A stretch of 64,000 nucleotides of DNA from Taxillus chinensis (lineage: Eukaryota; Streptophyta; Magnoliopsida; Santalales; Loranthaceae): NCBI GenBank assembly GCA_023512835.1, contig CM042087.1, forward strand, positions 20,837,260 through 20,901,259, in the 5' to 3' direction. Below the pieces are notes generated by a model. That model was given only the letters and a program-made list of their open reading frames with translations, was not told the origin of the DNA and searched no databases. Both the position numbers and the translations under genes were made by a program. Shown here piece by piece: positions 57,898 to 64,000 of the stretch (position 1 is the stretch's first letter; every line of letters starts with the position of its first letter).

Positions 57898-59553
57898 TGT
57901 AATGACCCATATTTTGGATGTGAGGAGTTAGTCAGTTTTGCCTTCTTAGGTGGAAATTGTTGAGTTTTAGGGAGTTTTCTTTCCATACACTTTGGCTTAA
58001 TCATCTTGTATGTTGATGAGCAAGCAAGAGGCAAAGTTTGAGCCCAATAGGGAGTGCACGTGAGAATGCTTTTCACGTGCAAGGAGATTTTTGCATGGGA
58101 GCCTTCCTGATGTTGTTCCAAGGCTTGTGGTGAAATTCTAGAGCTTTTGGAGGTGCCCGTGAGAATGCACGTGAGAATGCTTTCTCACGTGCAGCCTCCA
58201 TTACCTTTGTTTTCTTGTTCTGATCCTCTTTTGCTAAAGGACCACGGTGAAATTATGAGTGCTTTGTCCTGTGTGTTACAAAAAGGTTGTAGTCTGTCAT
58301 CAAAACTACGTCGTTTTGATGCTGGGATTCATTTAATCAAAACTATGTCATTTTGGGGTTTGAGTTGTCTATATAAAGAGGTGAAGACTCCTTATTTTAG
58401 GTTTAGGGTTCTCTTCAGCTGCTGCAGCCGTCGTAGAGAGAGAGAGAGCTTGAGAGAGGGAAGGAAGGGGAGTTGCTGGTTGCTGCCGGAGCGTCTTGCG
58501 TGGGGAGGACGGCGTCTAGCGTGGGAGCAAGGAGGATCTACTTTATGGTTTATACCTGCTTGTATATATATTATATATGTAAATCCATGTTGGTGTGATC
58601 TCCTATATGGATGTTGGCCTTCAATGGCGTTTTTGGTGTGTTTCTAGTGTTAGTGTGATGCATGTAAAGTGTTCGATAAAATGCCTGTGTGACATGCCTG
58701 TTACATGTTTAACAAAATGCCTGTGTGTATATGCCCATTACATGTTTGAGAAAATGCCTGTGTGGCTGGGTTCATGAGCCTGTGAATGTATGCACGCTAC
58801 ATGTTCGATACTATGTCTGTGAAGTTATGCACACCAAGTGTTTGGTTTTATACCCGTGAGGCTATACATGCTAAGTGTTTTATGTTATGTCTGTGTGACT
58901 ATGTGTGGCTATGTGTGCTGTGTTTTGTGAAACCCGGTAGCTGTGGAAGCTCGGGACAGTTTTGTGAAACCCGGTAGCTGTGGAAGCTCGGGCCTATTTC
59001 ATAGAACCCGGTGGTTGTGGAAGCCCGGAATTATAAATGTTACCCTGTGTGGCTGTGGACATGATAGCCTGTGTGGCTGTGGCAAAGGTTGTACATGTGA
59101 CTTGTGTATTGATGTTTGACCGGATTATAAATTGCTTGTACCTTGTTGTCACTACACTGCACTTGTACACGTCCACATGTAGATGATAGGAGCATGGGAT
59201 GGGTCGGGGAGACATGATCCCTACTCAGCTGTGGTTGCTCACCCCTCCTACCGTGTTGTTTTCTTACAGGGACCTACAGGCGTTAGGTGGGAACACCAAG
59301 TTGGGAGACCTGCTTGTGGCTTGCTTATTGTTCTTGAATTTTGTTATCTTTATGAACTTTGTAACCCAAGTGGGGAGATCTTGTAATGTGGAGCTTAATG
59401 TAATAAATGTAATGTTTGAACTTAATAAATATTTGGTTTTGTCTCTGAATATAAAATGTGATGCGTACGTTGTATTCTAACCCCTTTATTCAAACCCGGG
59501 TAAAGGGAGGGTCACGTTCCGGTCTCCTCGGGTTGGAAATCCAGGGCGTGACA
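57898..59553 (+). repeat. 3' LTR (1656 bp)
   Basis: TGTAATGACCCATATTTTGG to CAGGGCGTGACA. Compared with the 5' LTR it has a ~66-bp deletion near 58540 and three rather than four minisatellite units. Confidence 0.95.
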
Positions 59554-60261
59554 TGCTTAGGGATCTGTGTTTATGTCTGCAATATATACTTTCTTGCCAC
59601 CTCTCTCTCACTCTCTCTCTCCATTTTCAGACTATTGGTTACCTTTGCAACCAACCTTGATGACTGTCATTGATGCTATGATCATAAGTTTGATTTGCTG
59701 TTTTCTGGGTTTGTTTGGTTTGATGACTGCTCAATACATTTTTTGTTTTGTAGTGTTCATGGGGTGGCAAGCAACCCCACCTAGGGCAAGTTGCTGGGGT
59801 AGCAAGCTTGTTTTGCCAACTGACATTTTGGATTATGCACGACAACTAGCTATGAGCAAATTTGCTGGAGCTAGAGGGCAAGCATCCTTTAAAGCAAGCT
59901 GCAATAGGGATGGGTACTGCGTGAGCAAGCTAGACGATATATGATGACAGGGTCTTCCACATTAATTTTCTTTGCTTTGGTTTTAAAGATTTTTTTCCTT
60001 GTAACTATCAAGAAAGTTTTTTCTCTGGTCTCTGCAGTTTAAGTTGTGATTTTCTAATTATTATATGTTTTAATCCTATTAATTGTACATGCATATTTAA
60101 CACGTCCTTATGTATGTTGAAGATTTTAGATGTATGATTTTTTTTCCATTTAAGGATGTATATTTTTGTGAATTATAATTTTTATTATTTATTTTTATAT
60201 GATTATATATGAATATATCTAAAAAAATTAAAAATCTAATGAATTATTTTTTTTGTTTTAA
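59554..60261 (+). other. Right interior of second CACTA element, no gene recognised
   Basis: A frame of 125 codons (59567-59944) has no recognisable domain; it may include captured sequence. 60000-60250 is AT-rich. Confidence 0.4.
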
Positions 60262-60487
60262 CATTAGCGATGACACTTTTAAAGTGTCGTCATTTACAGT
60301 TTTAACGACACTTTAAAAGTGTCCTTATTTATAGTTTTAACGACACTTTAAAAGTGTCGTTATTTATAGTTTTAACGACAATTTAAAAGTGTTGTTATTT
60401 CACTTAATGCATTGACGACGGGTCAATAGACGACACTTCTAAAAGTGTCGTCTTTTACATTTAATGACACTTAAAAAGTGTCGTTAA
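60262..60487. repeat. Subterminal repeats, right end of second CACTA element
   Basis: About ten ACGACACTTT / AAAGTGTCGT words, spaced about 35-40 bases apart, next to the right terminus at 60507. Confidence 0.85.
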
Positions 60488-60510
60488 ATTCTGTTTTTGT
60501 TGTTGTGAAC

Positions 60511-61057
60511 ACAACAGCCATGATCGAACAAAATAGGTTTTTTTCTCTCTCTGTTAACTTGGCTTCAAAAAAAGATAAAAATAACCCTAAAACGCAAAAC
60601 AAAATGACATATATCAAAAATATATTGTCGTAGGGTTGATGTCGACCCAACATACACACACACACACACACACACATCAACCACCACTTTCTCGCATCGA
60701 TCAAACTCCCACGTTGACCAACCTAAATTTCCACATGGTTGATATCATCCACGTCAACCACATGTCGAAAATCAATCTCGTATTGACCCATGAGGAAAAC
60801 TCTCTAGAGTCTCCATTGATTGACATCGACCAACAAGGAGCTAGGTTGACCACGTTAACTATGCCATCTTGGATCGACCTTATACCCACACACTCTAGAA
60901 TCTCCATAAGCCGACATTGACCATCATTATGTTAGGTCGACCATGTCAACCACAACATCCCACATCGACCAAAGGCTGTGTCGACCAAGTCCTGATTCGA
61001 CAATCCAACTTAGATTCTCCAAAATAATTTGGCTTTCGGGCACTACCCTAGAATCCC
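60511..61057. repeat. TCGACC/GTTGACC-rich stretch with (CA)n
   Basis: (CA)n at 60651-60675 followed by about 380 bases with many irregular copies of TCGACC, TTGACC and GTCAACC. No protein family recognised. It resembles a degenerate short-motif satellite. Confidence 0.5.
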
Positions 61058-61436
61058 TGTAAAGACCCGTATTTGGGTAGGGCTGAGAGATAGTCTTTCT
61101 CTGTTGCTAAAAACATCTGGACAATATTGTGTTCGTCAATGTGAGCATTTTGACTGTAATTAGGCCCAATTTCAGGTCGGGGCCCCGAGTGGCCCGATTG
61201 TTGACTTTTTGGGGTTTATTGGTTGACCTTGCATTTGAGCGGTCAATTGGGTTGGAAAATATTTGGATAGTGATGTGGTTGTCATTTTGAGCGTTTTGAC
61301 TGTATTTGGGCTCAATTTGGAGTTCGTGACCTCGTGAGGTCAATTAATATTTTTGGGATTTATTAATAAAAGAAAATATAGAAATATAAATAGGATGAGA
61401 GTAGGAGCTTCCACTTTACATTTCTGCGTTGGAGAG

Positions 61437-61491
<55 letters not shown>

Positions 61492-62791
61492 CTTGGAATC
61501 TAATTTGGAGTTCGCTTTGGGGCGTTTTAAGCTTGTTCGATCATCAAGAATCATTCCAGGTAGGTGTTCCATTGATTCTTCACCCTTTTCTTGTTGTTTC
61601 ATTGGATTAACATGTAATAATTAGATGAAATCATGAAATTTCGTGATGAAACCTAGGAATTGGGGAAAAATGGAAATTGAGCATGAAACCTAGATTGTTT
61701 GGTAGCCTAATGTGGCTAGATGATGTTAGAAACCCTTAATAGGGATGAATTGTTGCTTAAAAATGGAGATTTAATGAGTATGATTGGGTTTTGGGACGAA
61801 ATCGGAAAGAACACAATCGGCAGTTCGCGATTGGGGAACTACTCGAGGTTAGCTTCGAGCAGAGTGTCGAGTAGAGCCTCGAGCAGGAGCTTCGAGCAGG
61901 GAGCCTCGAGCATGTTGCTTGAGCTTAGAGTGTCGAGCAGCGTCGAGCAAGGTGTCTCGAGCAGTTAGACAGTGCAGTTGCCAGTGTATGTTGCCAGGGT
62001 GCCTGAACCCATTTACATTGTAACCATTATGCCTCTCCACATTTAAGTATTAAGTTACAATGTAAATAACGAAGTACCCCCCATTTGGATTCAAAGAAAA
62101 ATACTAGAAAAATAAATTCTCATTCCTTCAAAATGTGAAAATTAGGATTTAGTGCAAAATCTCGGAAAAATCCAGTTTTTTGTAGAGGTCAATTTTTGGA
62201 AAGTGGGGCTAGACATCTCAGAAAAATCCCCAAAAATCAGATTATCTTAGTTATGATATGAGGACCCAATGCTGTGACTTTTTATTTCAAGAAAACTACT
62301 CCTATGAGTATCTCCTTTCTTGGTCAAAGAATGATGATCGATTTGTAAAGACTGGCTTCAGTTATAAAGTGAGTATGGTGAACCTTAATGCCATATTGGT
62401 GTTGGTATGTTGGTTTGAGGAATTGGGGCTTGGGTTCTATGACTTGTTGGGTTCTCACCGTGAAGCACAGATGATGCTATGCGGTTGACAGGGCAGGCAT
62501 ATGTGCCGATGGCAGGTCTGCATGGCACTGTGGCCGAGCATATTGCGCTGTGGCCGTGCCAGGCATATGCGCCGATGGCAGGTCAGTGTGGCACTATGTC
62601 TGGGCATATAGCGCTGTGGAAGGGCTGAGCCCCCTGAGCTGAAATCTCATTGAGGATTGTGTCGAGCTGTTGAGTTCATGAGCCGTTGAGCTCATGGAGC
62701 TAGGGCTGAGTGCCCTGAGCTGGGATCCCGTGGAGGATCGTGGACAAGTTGTCCTGTGTGGGCAGGTTGGGTCCTGATGTTTGTTTGTAAG
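61058..62791 (+). repeat. Family C LTR, plus strand, cut at its 3' side
   Basis: Starts TGTAAAGACCCGTATTTGGG and follows the reverse complement of 14426-16437 to about 62786, where it is interrupted by an opposite family C LTR. It contains a 50-bp (GA)n tract (61438-61487) and a TCGAGCA-rich array (61846-61962). Confidence 0.82.
61438..61487. repeat. (GA)n microsatellite in family C LTR
   Basis: Near-perfect GA run of about 50 bases at the place where other family C copies have shorter (CT)n on the opposite strand. Confidence 0.95.
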
Positions 62792-63032
62792 TGTCACGCC
62801 CCCAAATTCCAGGGAACCTGGAACTAGGAACATGACTTCCCCTTGCCCGCACCCGAAAGGTCAAGGGGTTGGTGACTAGCACCAATGGAGACTACACCGC
62901 GGGTGCTGTCTCAATTATGCAACCCTGTACAGTCATACATCGAGGGTAATCCTGTACTTTCCCATATATCATCATGCATACAATAAATCAAATAGTTATA
63001 CAGACATCACATCACAAATAGTATGCAAATAT
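62792..63032 (-). repeat. Family C LTR, minus strand, first 241 bp
   Basis: Starts TGTCACGCCCCC (left pentamer GTAAG, 62787-62791) and matches 14426-14665. It is interrupted at 63033 by a family B LTR, so the remainder would lie beyond the window. Confidence 0.8.
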
Positions 63033-64000
63033 TGTTGGTCTCGGAGAGCCTAGAAGAGGGGGGGGGGGGTTGAATAGGCTCTTTGAAAATTCTTTCTCTC
63101 TCTTAATGGCTTAGACACCCACTCTGGTTAAACGGATAGAATCAATGCGGAAGGTTAACTAGGTAGTGGAAGTATGTTGCTTTATTATCTAAAGATAATT
63201 ACAACGAAGCAAAACAACGTTTTAGCTGATTACAACACAACACTTTGTTATAGTTACACACACTTGACTGTAAATCTCTGTATGAGCTTTTTCACGCGAT
63301 GTACGATTGTAAGTCTTCGTCTTTTTTTTTTTAAGCTTTCTGTATTTACATTGCTTCAGGTATATATATAGATATCCTAGGAATCTATTTTGGAACTGCA
63401 TTTTCTGAGCAGTGTGAAGCATTGAAGTTCTTCATCGGAAAATGCTGAAGCTTTATCTGCTGCGGATGTGGAGCTCGAAATATTGGAAGTGTAAGTTGTG
63501 ATGAATTCTTGCTTGATTCCAATTGCATTTGAGACCGCGTCCATATCTCCGCGTGATCCACGTGTAAGGAGTTAGGTTTTCAACGGGTTTGTTTTAAATC
63601 GGGACGAAGCGAGCTGATTGTAATGAAAGCAGCATCTTCTTAGTCCGTCATAAGGTTCCTTATTCCGTATCAGCAAAGCTCGGATCCTTACTCCGTGTCA
63701 GTGGTTGCTTACTCCGTATGAATGAAGTCCTGGAATCCTTGTTCCGTGTCAGCGCCTCTTACTCCGCATGAAGTATAGGCTCAGAGAGCTTATTCCGTAT
63801 CAGCGCTTTTTTACTCCACATAAAGTAGGTACTGAATGCTTACCCCGCATCAGTGAATCCTTACTTCGCATGAGTAATGGGTCGGATTCCTTATTCCGCA
63901 TTGTTGTCCTTACTCCGCAACAATTGTCCTTGCTCCGTTCAAATAAGACTCGGATTTCTCAGTCCGTGTCTTCCTTTTCTTTAGTCCAGTGGAGTGACAA
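63033..64000 (+). repeat. Family B (TGTTGG) LTR, truncated by window end
   Basis: Starts TGTTGGTCTCGG, with a G-run and TTGAATAGGCTC as in 10203-11654, then the TTACTCCG-type array from about 63650 to the window end. Left pentamer AATAT. Confidence 0.82.

Larger units (their letters stand above)
42010..59553 (+). mobile_element. Tekay/Del-type Ty3/gypsy element, split by element 48553-57091
   Basis: LTRs 42010-43771 and 57898-59553, initiator tRNA-Met primer site, gag, protease, RT, RNase H, integrase, chromodomain-like end and polypurine tract, all plus strand. Flanking pentamers are TGCAA and TGCTT, a decayed duplication. The LTRs differ by a ~66-bp deletion and one minisatellite unit in the 3' copy. 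Its own length without the nested element is about 9.0 kb. It lies in the second CACTA element. Confidence 0.93.
38981..60507 (+). mobile_element. Second Pack-CACTA element (TSD AAC), enlarged by nested retroelements
   Basis: Left end CACTACAAGGAAAACAG; right end, reversed, CACAACAACAAAAACAG (14 of 17 matching). 3-bp duplications AAC flank it (38978-38980 and 60508-60510), as expected for CACTA. Without the retroelement at 42010-59553 it is about 4.0 kb. It has subterminal ACGACACTTTT arrays at both ends, no transposase, and contains genomic fragments of DRP3 and GRP94/HSP90-7. Confidence 0.85.

Noticed and set aside
59567..59944. 125-codon frame with Leu/Phe/Ser-rich start in the second CACTA element
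   Set aside because: Begins in a pyrimidine-rich tract and shows no domain; kept only as an unidentified segment, not called as a gene.

Overview
The window is nuclear DNA of a flowering plant, almost certainly a eudicot. It carries one intact-looking intron-bearing plant gene (a BOI-type RING E3 ligase), plant-specific retroelement lineages (Athila-type and Tekay/Del-type Ty3/gypsy, Ty1/copia remnants), CACTA and hAT DNA transposons, and fragments of alternative oxidase, DRP3 dynamin, ARL5, GRP94/HSP90-7 and probably DNA2. The species cannot be named from the sequence. No rRNA, tRNA, CRISPR or prokaryotic operon was seen.

Layout. 1-4867: 5' part of a decayed Athila-type element on the minus strand. 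4868-13815: 3' part of a second, plus-strand Athila-type element. Its extra ORF ends in a Ulp1/SENP-like (peptidase C48) domain, present as a ~0.9 kb tandem duplication. It is interrupted by a solo Tekay-type LTR (6137-7895, TSD ATGTG) and a solo TGTTGG LTR (10203-11654, TSD GTTGT). 13816-17368: an old 'family C' LTR carrying a younger solo LTR of its own family (14426-16437, TSD TTCGA). 18034-19222: a 248-bp direct duplication, one copy split by a hAT element (8-bp TSD CCTACTGT) that holds the 3' end of an alternative oxidase gene. 19288-21635: the BOI-related gene, three coding exons on the minus strand, 332 codons plus stop, the only credible functional host gene; its promoter/5' UTR lies to about 22.8 kb.

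24041-34910: a copia pol remnant split by a TGTTGG LTR, which is itself split by a complete 8.9 kb Tekay-type element (25551-34481, TSD TAAAG). 35624-38850: a truncated Pack-CACTA with probable DNA2 and ARL5 fragments. 38981-60507: a second Pack-CACTA (TSD AAC) with DRP3 and GRP94 fragments. It was enlarged by a plus-strand Tekay-type element (42010-59553), whose integrase is interrupted by a non-autonomous relative on the minus strand (48553-57091, TSD GAGAA). 60511-64000: a TCGACC-rich stretch, then family C LTRs in opposite orientations and a third TGTTGG LTR running off the window.

All retroelement coding regions are broken. Many stop codons look like C-to-T changes, several of them CAG to TAG. 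The most unusual items are the C48 protease domain in an Athila-type element, the apparently shared U3 promoter sequence of Athila-type and Tekay-type LTRs, and three independent DNA transposons carrying intron-containing host gene pieces.
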